Assembly: GCA_009777335.1 (NCBI GenBank) | Contig: WRMC01000015.1 | Coordinates: 1-40,353, forward strand | Length of the DNA stretch: 40,353 nucleotides | Reading direction: 5' to 3' | DNA from: Treponema sp. | GTDB taxonomy: Bacteria; Spirochaetota; Spirochaetia; Treponematales; Breznakiellaceae | Shown here: positions 25,755-32,422 of the stretch, piece by piece | How positions within the stretch are numbered: the first letter of the stretch is position 1 | How the letters are laid out: each line of letters begins with the position of its first letter | Position numbers and translations under genes: made by a program | The notes under the pieces: generated by a model | The model's database searches: none | What the model was told of the DNA's origin: nothing | Seen by the model: the letters and a program-made list of their open reading frames with translations, nothing else

Positions 25755-26198
25755 TCACCGAGCCTTGGCGGCACTAAGCTCCGCCACGATGTCGTGTTTG
25801 GTTTTCCACCGCGAATCGGTTAAGACCGCCTGTATGCCCTGGTGATTTTCCCGGTTAATGATCAGGGGCCCCTGAAGGTTGGCAGTCATGGGGCTCCCGT
25901 CACCGGGGATGGTCACAATCGAAAAAATCAAAGCCTTGGCAGGATCGGTTATGCCTATGGGCACCACATCTTCGTTATGGATATCCATTTCGTAATCGGG
26001 CCTAAAGAGAAAGGGATTGATCAGCACAAAGGCAATAGCTTCCGAGTCCACCGATTGAAGCCAGAAGAAAGGCTGCTGTTCCGCATCCAGGATCACATAC
26101 TCCTGGTAGTTTTCAAAGCCGAAGAGGCCCGAGGGGAAAACTACCTTCTGATGTTCATCCACATCAACTTGTCCGAATGCTTTTGTTTGTACCTTCAC
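25755..26198 (-). CDS. fliW: Flagellar assembly factor FliW
   Basis: FliW (147 residues) binds flagellin and, when free, binds CsrA and relieves its repression of flagellin mRNA. Signature blocks are '[19 protein letters not shown]', '[21 protein letters not shown]' and '[13 protein letters not shown]'-like residues near 110. The start is a GTG with a strong AGAGGAG site about six bases upstream. It is in the flgK-flgL-fliW-csrA order common in spirochaetes and Gram-positive bacteria. It is 32 bp after flgL. Confidence 0.95.
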   Translation of the reverse strand: MKVQTKAFGQVDVDEHQKVVFPSGLFGFENYQEYVILDAEQQPFFWLQSVDSEAIAFVLINPFLFRPDYEMDIHNEDVVPIGITDPAKALIFSIVTIPGDGSPMTANLQGPLIINRENHQGIQAVLTDSRWKTKHDIVAELSAAKAR

Positions 26199-26230
26199 AA
26201 TAATCTCCTCTAATTTTATGATCCCTTAAG

Positions 26231-27478
26231 TTAACGTAAGAAGTCCAGCAGGGTGGGAGGAATGATCCTCGCCGCGGTTTGCAATGTGGCCCGGTGGGCA
26301 AATTCCATCATCCCTAAATTGGTAATGGCTTCAGCCATATCCACCGCCGATTCCCGGACTATCATGGCATTCACGTTGGGAATCTCCTTGTTGAGGCGCT
26401 CCCAGGTCATGCTTACCCGCTCCTGGCGGCTCCCAATGTCTGCCATCCGGGCCCTAAGGTTATCCATCGCCAGGTCTACCCCACCAATGCCAAGGCCTCC
26501 GATAAAATCTTGATCCCCCCTAAAGAGGGCATCCCTTAGGCGGATGACCATATCAAAGAGGGAGCCCCCGGCCACCCTGGCAGTGGGAGCCCAGTTGGGG
26601 GCCGAAGGATCATTATTGGCCTGAATAATTCCCAGGTCAACCAGGGTGCTGGAACCCTGGGCATCTTCCATCCGGATCATGTGGGGATGGGTCCCGGTGA
26701 TCACCAGTCCCTGGGTAAGGGGATCCACCGAGGCCCTAATGGCCGCACCGGATTCATTAATGCTGTGGACCACCGAAGGCAGGGTATCTCCGACCCGGAC
26801 AAAAATTTCATGGCCGTTTATAAAGAATGAACCGTCCGAGTCGGCCCGCCACTCTCTGGCATCCACCTGGGAGAAGATCTGCATCCGCTCTGCCCAGAAG
26901 GCCTCTCCGCCCCCTATGTCCAGGTCCGCATAGGTCTGATTACTTATTTCGGTCCTTCTGGTAGGTCCGGTCCCCCGGTATTCGACGTTAACCACCAGGA
27001 GGTCCCCATGGCCGTCTATGGTCCCTTCCACGAGCCTAAAGGGCTCGGTAAAGGCCCGGTCTCCTGCAAAGAGGCGGTTCCCGTCGGGGCCATCGGCGTT
27101 GGAAATCGAAACCAGTTCTTTTATAAGCTCGTTTATTTCGATGGCCATGTTCCGGGTATCCTCCCTGTTGTAGATCCCGTTGGCCCCAGTGACCGCCAGA
27201 TCCCGGACCCTATGCATCACGTCCATGGCCCTTTGCAAATTTATGTCGATCTGATCATAATGGTTCTTTGCGTATAACACATTGGTTTCGAAGCGTTCAA
27301 GCCGGGCCAGATAGGACTGGTACCTCACCGTACTGGCCGCCGCCAGGGGATCATCCCTGAGCATCTGCAGTCGGTTCCCGCTGGCAATCTGATTCATGAG
27401 GTTATGCTGAGCATCCTCCTGCCGCCTCATGTAAAACTGCATATCCGTATTAACCATGTCAGATGATATTCGATTCAT
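26231..27478 (-). CDS. flgL: Flagellar hook-associated protein 3 (FlgL)
   Basis: A 415-residue hook-filament junction protein. The N-terminal coiled-coil 'NRISSDMVNTDMQFYMRRQED' with 'SGNRLQMLRDDPLAAA' is the conserved FlgL/flagellin D0-D1 start. The C-terminal 'RAHRATLQTAARIIPPTLLDFLR' region completes the D0 helix pair. It is exported through the flagellar type III apparatus, in spirochaetes into the periplasm. It follows flgK by 10 bp with an AAGGAG site. Confidence 0.95.
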   Translation of the reverse strand: MNRISSDMVNTDMQFYMRRQEDAQHNLMNQIASGNRLQMLRDDPLAAASTVRYQSYLARLERFETNVLYAKNHYDQIDINLQRAMDVMHRVRDLAVTGANGIYNREDTRNMAIEINELIKELVSISNADGPDGNRLFAGDRAFTEPFRLVEGTIDGHGDLLVVNVEYRGTGPTRRTEISNQTYADLDIGGGEAFWAERMQIFSQVDAREWRADSDGSFFINGHEIFVRVGDTLPSVVHSINESGAAIRASVDPLTQGLVITGTHPHMIRMEDAQGSSTLVDLGIIQANNDPSAPNWAPTARVAGGSLFDMVIRLRDALFRGDQDFIGGLGIGGVDLAMDNLRARMADIGSRQERVSMTWERLNKEIPNVNAMIVRESAVDMAEAITNLGMMEFAHRATLQTAARIIPPTLLDFLR

Positions 27479-27488
27479 TTAAGACTCC

Positions 27489-29372
27489 TTAGACGCCCAT
27501 TCTGTTGATGATAGTATCCAGCATGGTGTTGACGGTGGTGATAAACCGGGCCGCCGCTGCGTAGCCATGCTGATACCTGATCATGTTCGATAATTCCTCA
27601 TCTATGCTGACCCCCGATATGGACTGACGCATATCATGGAGCTGCTTCATCTGCTGGGCCTGGGTTTCCAGGGCGATCTCACTCTGTTCCCCCAGAAGAG
27701 CAATGCGCCCCACCGAAACAGCAAAGTAATCATCGAAGGTCCGGTACTGGCCCACCATCACTTCGGTGTTCCGGATGGAGGCAATCGCAATGGCCGCTTC
27801 GCCGTTCCCGGGATTGGCGGGCCTGCCGTTTTCACCAAACCCAGCGGCCACCGAAAGGGGATCCCTAAAGAGGGCCGGGTTGATGTCTATCCACCCCGAG
27901 GGATGGGCGATGGGAGAGGTCTCAAAGGAAGCCCCTGCCCGGAGGAGATCTACCGCATCGGCCTGGAGCCAGGTGTAAGCCCCGTCGGGACCCGAAGCAT
28001 TAAGCAGCCCCGCATAGCCCTCCAGGAACCTGCCGGAATCTTCGATATGCCTAATGACAAAATCGGGGTTCCGCCAGTCTTCGGCAGGGGTGGCTGTCAT
28101 GGTGAGCTGGCCCTCCCGGTTAAGCCGGGCCGTCACTTCCGACCCCGAATTATTTATGCGGCCTAAAATGTCGGCCACCGTGTCGGTGGGAAAGTAGGGA
28201 ATCTGACGATGTTCATCCCCCGCCGAAAGGGTAATGATCCCCTCGAGTCCCACCTGAGCCCGCATATCCAGGGCGTTAACACCGGAAACCCTAAAGATGT
28301 AGGAGGAATCATCTTCCCCATCCCCTGACCTATCGTAGTTACCCCTTAGGTTTGTCACAAAGGGCTGCTCGCTGAAAAACTTCATCCCCGTGCTGCCGTT
28401 GAGCCCATAGGCAGATTCGTGGATCTCATTTACCAGGCTGACAAAATTCATGGTCATGTTATCCAGGGTTTGAATTTCACTCTGGATGGTATAATCCCTC
28501 AGGTCCAAAAGGGCCCCCAGCCTGCCTGAGCGATCTCCCTGGAGGACCTCCAGGTCCTTTCGAGTTTCGTTCCATACGATGTTGGAGTAGCCCGTGGCCG
28601 GGTTCAATTCCAGATCCAGCTGCCGCCCTATCCTTCCCTGAACCAGGATCTCCCCGTTGGTGTGGACCATGAACTCATTGGGATCCCGGCGGTCCACCGT
28701 GATGTTTACCAGGGTAGAGAGCCGGTCGACCAAAAGGTCCCGGCGGTCGTAGAGATCATTGGGATTATCACCCTGGGCCAGGACCCTTTGGATGGTGGTG
28801 CTTAGTTCTGCAATCTGACTTGACAGATCGTTAATCTGACTCACAGTCATGCGGATTTCTTCGTTGGCCCTTTCCTGCAGACCCTTAAGGGAAAAATACC
28901 TTTCGTGGATCCCCGCCATGAGGGTCCGGCCCCTTTCCAGGACCGCCATCCGGGGAGCCGTGTCGGCGGGATGGATATGCAGGTGCTGCCAGGAATCCCA
29001 GAAGTCATCCATCTTGGCCCGGATCGAGGTGCTCCCGGGCTCCATGTAGATCCTCTCCATGTCCTGGATATAGGGATCCCGGGCTTCCCAGTAGCCCATG
29101 CTCCCCCCCTGGGCCACGATGCGGCTGTCCAGAAGCTCGTCCCGGACCCGTTCAATCCGGCCCACGATGACCCCCTGGCCCATTTGGCCCGCCCGCTCTG
29201 CCCGGTTGAGGCCCGGCAGATAGATGGGTTCAAAGGCATGGAACTCCACCCTCTGGCGGGAGTAGCCTTCGGTAGCCAGGTTCGAAAGGTTATGCCCCAG
29301 TACATTGAGCCCCTGTTGATGGGCATTCACCGCCCGTTTTCCTATCTCTATCCCTGCAAAGGTCGAAGTCAT
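27489..29372 (-). CDS. flgK: Flagellar hook-associated protein 1 (FlgK)
   Basis: A 627-residue junction protein joining hook and filament. The N-terminus 'FAGIEIGKRAVNAHQQGLNVLGHNLSNLATEGYSRQ' style block (residues 5-40) contains the rod/hook family motif NxxNxxTxGYSRQ. The C-terminus 'GVSIDEELSNMIRYQHGYAAAARFITTVNTMLDTIINRMGV' pattern (last 40 residues) is typical of FlgK. An AGGAGT site precedes the ATG. Length is normal for the family with its variable central domain. It is exported with FlgL and probably chaperoned by the product of the preceding gene. Confidence 0.96.
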   Translation of the reverse strand: MTSTFAGIEIGKRAVNAHQQGLNVLGHNLSNLATEGYSRQRVEFHAFEPIYLPGLNRAERAGQMGQGVIVGRIERVRDELLDSRIVAQGGSMGYWEARDPYIQDMERIYMEPGSTSIRAKMDDFWDSWQHLHIHPADTAPRMAVLERGRTLMAGIHERYFSLKGLQERANEEIRMTVSQINDLSSQIAELSTTIQRVLAQGDNPNDLYDRRDLLVDRLSTLVNITVDRRDPNEFMVHTNGEILVQGRIGRQLDLELNPATGYSNIVWNETRKDLEVLQGDRSGRLGALLDLRDYTIQSEIQTLDNMTMNFVSLVNEIHESAYGLNGSTGMKFFSEQPFVTNLRGNYDRSGDGEDDSSYIFRVSGVNALDMRAQVGLEGIITLSAGDEHRQIPYFPTDTVADILGRINNSGSEVTARLNREGQLTMTATPAEDWRNPDFVIRHIEDSGRFLEGYAGLLNASGPDGAYTWLQADAVDLLRAGASFETSPIAHPSGWIDINPALFRDPLSVAAGFGENGRPANPGNGEAAIAIASIRNTEVMVGQYRTFDDYFAVSVGRIALLGEQSEIALETQAQQMKQLHDMRQSISGVSIDEELSNMIRYQHGYAAAARFITTVNTMLDTIINRMGV

Positions 29373-29392
29373 ATATCATCTACTCCTGTTTG

Positions 29393-29908
29393 TTAGAACT
29401 GGTTATTGATCACAATACTCTTTAAGTCATGGGCCGCCATACTCCCCTTTCGGGTGTAAAGCTTTCCACCCCTCTCGGGATGCAGTACCTCAAGAAAAGT
29501 GGTGGCCATAACCTTGGCCTCGTTAAGAAAAACCAGGAATGAATCGTTAAGGGCCTTCATTTTGAGGGTCTCCATCTTTAATTCCCGGTAGAGTCTGGAT
29601 AATTCCCGGCTCTCATTGAGTGGAAGACCCATAAGGAGGGCGTAAAAAGGCTTCTCGGACCCTTCGCTAGACCCCTGGGAACCTTCGATTTCCCCCAGGG
29701 AAGCAAAGAGGACCTCCCGTTTTTCTTCCAGGAGGGAAAATTCTTCTCCAAACCGGTTCAGTTCAGCCAGCTTTTCATCAAAATCTGCCCACTCCCGCCC
29801 CATGACCGCCTGTCTTACCCGGTCTTGAAGGATAAAAATCTTCTTTACAATCTCGATTTCGGCAGATAATACCAGCACACAATGCTCATAGTTCCAAGGT
29901 TCGTTCAT
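29393..29908 (-). CDS. FlgN-like export chaperone for FlgK/FlgL
   Basis: A 171-residue, mostly helical protein starting MNEPWNYEHCVLVLSAEIEIVKK, with the long amphipathic helices expected of FlgN-type chaperones. The C-terminus ends 'YTRKGSMAAHDLKSIVINNQF', similar in style to FlgN proteins. The ATG at 29908 has AGGAG five bases upstream; the earlier GTG at 29914 overlaps that site and is unlikely. Being first in the flgK-flgL operon, directly downstream of a sigma-28 promoter, strongly supports the role. Sequence similarity to FlgN is weak as usual for the family. Confidence 0.75.
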   Translation of the reverse strand: MNEPWNYEHCVLVLSAEIEIVKKIFILQDRVRQAVMGREWADFDEKLAELNRFGEEFSLLEEKREVLFASLGEIEGSQGSSEGSEKPFYALLMGLPLNESRELSRLYRELKMETLKMKALNDSFLVFLNEAKVMATTFLEVLHPERGGKLYTRKGSMAAHDLKSIVINNQF

Positions 29909-29943
29909 ATCCACTCCTATAGAATGAGAAGTCTCCTCTTTAA

Positions 29944-29970
29944 ATATCGGCCTTTGGAAGTTGACATTTA
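29944..29970 (-). promoter_or_regulatory. Sigma-28 (FliA) promoter of the flgN-flgK-flgL-fliW-csrA operon
   Basis: On the minus strand TAAA (29970-29967), a 15-bp spacer and GCCGATAT (29951-29944) match the sigma-28 consensus TAAA-N15-GCCGATAA at all but the last base. It would start transcription about 25-30 bases before the flgN-like ATG. Its -35 box overlaps the divergent tRNA-His promoter. Confidence 0.85.
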
Positions 29971-29989
29971 GGGGAATTAACTATATATT
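29961..29989 (+). promoter_or_regulatory. Sigma-70 promoter for tRNA-His
   Basis: TTGACA (29961-29966), exactly 17 bp, then TATATT (29984-29989). The tRNA begins 15 bases downstream. The -35 region occupies the same DNA as the -35 of the sigma-28 promoter on the other strand, so the two polymerases should exclude each other. Confidence 0.8.
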
Positions 29990-30003
29990 GTGGTAGTTTT
30001 TAC

Positions 30004-30076
30004 GGTGGGTGTAGCTCAGGGGTAGAGCCCCAGATTGTGGATCTGGTTGTCGCGGGTTCAAAGCCCGTCATCCACC
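30004..30076 (+). tRNA. tRNA-His(GTG)
   Basis: Cloverleaf with acceptor GTGGGTG (30005-30011) pairing with CATCCAC (one G-T), anticodon loop TTGTGGA with anticodon GTG, and T-arm GCGGG/CCCGT. The extra G at 30004 (position -1) faces C73, the histidine identity pair. CCA is not encoded. Its 3' end is copied three times in the next 510 bp. Confidence 0.95.
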
Positions 30077-30079
30077 CGG

Positions 30080-30107
30080 AATAATTCTTTTAAATAGAGA
30101 GTTATTT
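30080..30107 (+). terminator. AT-rich hairpin after tRNA-His (terminator-like, repeated)
   Basis: AATAATTCT (30080-30088) pairs with AGAGTTATT (30098-30106) with one T-G pair. A related, stronger hairpin follows the first tail copy (30279-30307, AATAATTCTTCC with GGAGAATTATT) and a weaker one the second. The T-run is short. These look like separators of the tandem units. Confidence 0.4.
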
Positions 30108-30140
30108 AACACTTAGGGATTGGGCAATGAAGAGCAGCAC

Positions 30141-30275
30141 CGGGCTTTGAAGGGTACAGCCCGCCGACCAAGTGGGAGGAAGAGGCGCCATGGATGGCGC
30201 CGAAAGGGCTGTACCCCGGCCCGTAAAGCCGAGACAGGAAGTCGAGGCTTGGAGGGCAAAGCCCGTCATCCACCC
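30141..30275 (+). repeat. tRNA-tail element, type I core, after tRNA-His
   Basis: It begins CGGGCTTTGAA, the reverse complement of the tRNA-His T-arm, and ends in AAAGCCCGTCATCCACCC, a sense copy of the tRNA-His 3' end. Predicted stems are P1 (30141-30148 with 30258-30265), P2 GGGTACAGCCC with GGGCTGTACCC (11 bp), P3 GGCGCCA-TGGA-TGGCGCC and P4 AGCC-GA-GAC...GTC-GA-GGCT. The core is nearly identical to the element at 38226-38358 after tRNA-Arg, with paired changes in P1, P2 and P3. No protein is encoded. Confidence 0.88.
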
Positions 30276-30340
30276 GAAAATAATTCTTCCAAAAAGGAGA
30301 ATTATTTGGCACCTGTGGATTGAGCTATTATGAGCAACTA

Positions 30341-30491
30341 CGGGCTTTGAAACTTTTTTGCGGCCTCGAAGACCCGAGCCGGCGCAGGGTCTGAGAGGTA
30401 AACCGGCATGGATGCCGGTTTAGCAAAAATGGCGGCCTGTAGGGAGGCAACAGGAGGTTGCCGACCGGAAGGCAAAGCCCGTCATCCACCC
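30341..30491 (+). repeat. tRNA-tail element, type II core, after tRNA-His
   Basis: It has the same ends as the type I element (CGGGCTTTGAA at the start, AAAGCCCGTCATCCACCC at the end) but a different core. Stems visible are TTTTTTGC with GCAAAAA, AGACCC with GGGTCT, AAACCGGCA-TGGA-TGCCGGTTT (9 bp) and GGCAAC with GTTGCC. The order of stems resembles type I. Just upstream, GTGGAT (30315-30320) could pair with the tail's ATCCAC like a tRNA acceptor, followed by a D-arm-like segment. Confidence 0.82.
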
Positions 30492-30553
30492 TTAAAATTC
30501 AACCGAAAGGAAGAGTTTTTAAACATTGGGTGTAGAGCAGAATAGAGCCGGAC

Positions 30554-30586
30554 CGGGCTTTGAAGGGTACAGCCCGTCATCCACCC
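30554..30586 (+). repeat. tRNA-tail element, minimal form, after tRNA-His
   Basis: This copy starts exactly as type I (CGGGCTTTGAAGGGTACAG) but joins at once to AGCCCGTCATCCACCC, as if the core had been deleted by recombination between AGCCCG repeats. Just upstream (30527-30550) GGGTGTAG...AGAGCC resembles the 5' acceptor and D-arm of tRNA-His. Confidence 0.75.
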
Positions 30587-30662
30587 GGTGTTTTTTTATT
30601 AAAGAGCGTAGCATCTCTTTCCTTCAAAAATCGATCATTATTATAATTTCTTTCTTTTCCTC

Positions 30663-30691
30663 TTGACATGGTGTGTACTGCAGTTTACACT
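30663..30691 (+). promoter_or_regulatory. Promoter of the higBA-type operon
   Basis: TTGACA (30663-30668), 17 bp, TACACT (30686-30691). Transcription should begin at about 30698, which coincides with the preferred GTG start of the toxin, so the message would be leaderless or nearly so. Confidence 0.6.
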
Positions 30692-30697
30692 TGGAAT

Positions 30698-30970
30698 GTG
30701 AAGAAAATTAAAAGATCGGACATTTTTATTAAATGGTTAAAAAAACTCCGTGACCATAAAGGCAAGGCTATTATTCATACTAGAATTGACCGCCTTGCTT
30801 CTGGCAATCCAGGAGATCATAAATTTTTAGGTGATATTTCAGAAATGCGTATCGATTTTGGACCAGGTTATAGAGTGTATTATGAAGAAACAAGCAATGA
30901 AATCATATTATTACTTAGTGGCGGAGATAAATCTACACAACAAAAAGATATAGAAAAGCCAGAAAAATAG
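30698..30970 (+). CDS. HigB/RelE-type toxin
   Basis: A 90-residue mRNA-interferase-like toxin of the phage Gp49-like HigB group. 'FIKWLKKLRDHKGKAIIHTRI' near the start, 'GDISEMRIDFGPGYRVYY' and the C-terminal 'LLLSGGDKSTQQKDI' are the family pattern. A frame with ATG at 30668 adds ten residues, but that ATG lies inside the -35/-10 region. The GTG at 30698 gives the normal family start (MKKIKRSD). The gene is AT-rich compared with the chromosome around it. It is upstream of its antitoxin, the typical HigBA order. It would degrade ribosome-associated mRNA when not neutralised. Confidence 0.85.
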   Translation: MKKIKRSDIFIKWLKKLRDHKGKAIIHTRIDRLASGNPGDHKFLGDISEMRIDFGPGYRVYYEETSNEIILLLSGGDKSTQQKDIEKPEK

Positions 30971-30994
30971 CTAAGTTATACAAAGAGGAGTAAA

Positions 30995-31303
30995 ATGGAA
31001 ACTACAGAGAAAGAGAGAATTTCTTTTGCGGATTATGATCCAGCAGAAATTATCGAATCAAAAGAGGATGTTATTGCATTTATCGAAGTTGCCCTTGAGG
31101 AAAATGATCTTGATTTTATTTTGAGAACTTTTGGTCATATAGCACGTTCTAAGGGTATGACTCACATTGCTAAGGAATTAGGAGTAACTCGTAAGGGTTT
31201 ATATAAATCACTCTCACCCGATGGAAACCCCTCTTTCAAAACTATTCTTAAATTGCTTGATATTTTGGGTTTAAGGGTACGGTTGGAAAAAAAACCCGCC
31301 TAA
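30995..31303 (+). CDS. HigA-type antitoxin
   Basis: A 102-residue antitoxin with an HTH domain of the 'putative addiction module antidote' family. 'YDPAEIIESKEDVIAFIEVALEE' near the start contacts toxin, and 'HIAKELGVTRKGLYKSLSPDGNPSF' is the DNA-binding helix-turn-helix, followed by 'LKLLDILGLRVRL'. A GAGGAG site precedes the ATG. It lies 24 bp after the toxin. Its last codons overlap the minus-strand terminator and a truncated type II tRNA-tail element, so the pair appears to have landed in or beside that element. Confidence 0.88.
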   Translation: METTEKERISFADYDPAEIIESKEDVIAFIEVALEENDLDFILRTFGHIARSKGMTHIAKELGVTRKGLYKSLSPDGNPSFKTILKLLDILGLRVRLEKKPA

Positions 31304-31316
31304 CCTCTTAGACGGG
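31287..31316 (-). terminator. Intrinsic terminator of tRNA-Arg(TCG)
   Basis: On the minus strand CCCGTCTAA-GAGG-TTAGGCGGG is followed by eight T. It terminates transcripts of the minus-strand tRNA-Arg and overlaps the last 17 bases of the plus-strand antitoxin gene. Confidence 0.85.
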
Positions 31317-31366
31317 CCCTGCACCGGCTCGGGTCTAAGATGCTTTGGTTTCGTATCGAGTCTTGC
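31287..31366 (-). repeat. Truncated type II tRNA-tail element after tRNA-Arg(TCG)
   Basis: Read on the minus strand, GCAAGACTCGA (31366-31356) is close to the reverse complement of the tRNA-Arg(TCG) T-arm. The 20-base block 31336-31317 matches the type II core after tRNA-His (AGACCCGAGCCGG then GCAGGG) with one difference. It continues to an AAGAGGT matching GAGAGGT. The 3' half and the tRNA tail copy are missing, replaced by the toxin-antitoxin genes. Confidence 0.7.
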
Positions 31367-31396
31367 TTATAATGCCAATTGTATAACAATTAATTC

Positions 31397-31470
31397 TGCG
31401 CCTAGCAGGACTCGAACCTACCACCTCCAGATTCGAAGTCTGGCGCTCTATCCAGATGAGCTATAGGCGC
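31397..31470 (-). tRNA. tRNA-Arg(TCG)
   Basis: On the minus strand the acceptor GCGCCTA pairs with TAGGCGC, the discriminator is A at 31397, the anticodon loop is CTTCGAA with anticodon TCG, and the T-loop is TTCGAGT. CCA is not encoded. Confidence 0.95.
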
Positions 31471-31495
31471 AATTAGAAATTCACTAGTGATGAAT

Positions 31496-31525
31496 AATCT
31501 AAAAGAAAGACCAAATGTACTGTAA
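31496..31525 (-). promoter_or_regulatory. Probable promoter of tRNA-Arg(TCG)
   Basis: On the minus strand TTACAG, an 18-bp spacer and TAGATT lie 26 bp before the tRNA. The match to consensus is moderate. Confidence 0.4.
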
Positions 31526-31696
31526 CATGGTCAGCATTTAGGGTCAATAAGCTACAATCTGGGATAGTATATGCCCCATACCTCAACCTAAATATTGAGC
31601 AAAAATTTCTTCTAGGGCAGAATTGATTTTTTTGCTTATATCTTTGGAAAGATAACTTACACTAATTGGAGATTTTGGATTACACCCAGGGGCCAA

Positions 31697-31867
31697 ATGG
31701 TCGATTACTACCGGGTCCGAGTGTCTATCACCTTTAACCCTGCCCGCACCCAGGTTACTTTGAACGTTGAAGGTCAGGTACTGGAAAGAGGCACATGGGT
31801 ACCTGGTTGGGACCGGGAAGTAACTGAAGATCTCCGAACCGAATTATTAATGGCAGTGGGAAATTAA
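31697..31867 (+). CDS. Small protein of 56 residues, unknown function
   Basis: The frame from ATG 31697 to TAA 31865-31867 encodes a protein beginning MVDYYRVRVSITFNP. It contains 'TQVTLNVEGQVLERGTWVPGW' and ends in an acidic helix. An AGGGG site lies just upstream and a strong intrinsic terminator follows 50 bp after the stop, which supports expression. The GC-rich codon use matches the chromosome rather than the neighbouring AT-rich toxin genes. There is no signal peptide or membrane helix. It could also be the tail of a degraded gene, as an open frame continues eight or so codons upstream before a stop. Confidence 0.5.
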   Translation: MVDYYRVRVSITFNPARTQVTLNVEGQVLERGTWVPGWDREVTEDLRTELLMAVGN

Positions 31868-31915
31868 CCAGGGCCTCGAAAAGGCTGCTTTCATAGTTTA
31901 CCCTGAGCCAATAAT

Positions 31916-31968
31916 CCAGCTCACCCCATATCCATGGTTAGGATAAGCCGGTGAGCTGGTTATTTTTT
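31916..31968 (+). terminator. Intrinsic terminator after the 56-residue ORF
   Basis: CCAGCTCACC (31916-31925) pairs with GGTGAGCTGG (31950-31959), with an inner TATCC/GGATA stem, followed by TTATTTTTT. It ends about 48 bp before the convergent HTH gene. Confidence 0.85.
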
Positions 31969-32015
31969 ACATACCTCCCATAAGCTGATGGTGCTGGACC
32001 CTAAGAAAACCTCAC

Positions 32016-32357
32016 TTATTTCCTCAGGGGTTTTATTTTGGCAGTTTCCTGCAATATTAGCCTGGCCAGATCTTCTACCTTAGATAAGGCCTCCCTGGCT
32101 GCCAGTTCTATTATGCGCCGTTCATAGATAGCCTTCTCTTCGCCTCCCAGAAGATAGTTAGAGGTAACGCCCAGGGTGACCGCCATACGGTATACCACCG
32201 ATATAGGCGGAATTAAATCTTTCTGGATCCATCGTTCCAGGGTTTTAAGGGGTACTTTAATAAGTTCTGCCAGTTGACGTTGGCTCATTTTATGGGACTT
32301 AAGCAGGGCCTTTAAACGGTCGCCAAAGCCAATGTCTTCAAAATCTATTATCTCCAT
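32016..32357 (-). CDS. XRE-type helix-turn-helix regulator
   Basis: A 113-residue protein. The HTH is 'GDRLKALLKSHKMSQRQLAELIKVPLKTLERWIQ' in pattern (residues 12-45), with the recognition helix at 'PLKTLERW'. 'ISVVYRMAVTLGVTSNYLLGG' follows as in phage-repressor-like regulators, then a helical C-terminus that could dimerise. No Shine-Dalgarno precedes the ATG, and the likely promoter places the transcript start at or near it, so the message may be leaderless. A perfect inverted repeat 66 bp upstream (32423-32475) and a 12-bp AT palindrome over the start are possible operators. Confidence 0.82.
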   Translation of the reverse strand: MEIIDFEDIGFGDRLKALLKSHKMSQRQLAELIKVPLKTLERWIQKDLIPPISVVYRMAVTLGVTSNYLLGGEEKAIYERRIIELAAREALSKVEDLARLILQETAKIKPLRK

Positions 32358-32363
32358 AATATA

Positions 32364-32392
32364 TTATTATAAAAATTTAATGATTTTGTCAA
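32364..32392 (-). promoter_or_regulatory. Promoter of the HTH regulator
   Basis: On the minus strand TTGACA (32392-32387), 17 bp, then TAATAA (32369-32364); TATAAT is also present with a 15-bp spacer. The predicted start of transcription falls on or next to the ATG at 32357. ATAATATATTAT (32355-32366) is a palindrome over this site. Confidence 0.5.
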
Positions 32393-32422
32393 TAGTTTAG
32401 AGTAATTTTAATAATTAGAATA

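Noticed and set aside
30141..30586. Simple att-site duplication by a tRNA-targeting integrase
   Set aside because: This would explain the sense tail copies but not the antisense T-arm at the start of each unit, nor the compensatory changes in the core. No integrase is present.
30668..30697. ATG at 30668 as the toxin start
   Set aside because: It lies inside a consensus promoter, and the extra ten residues do not fit the family start; kept only as an alternative.
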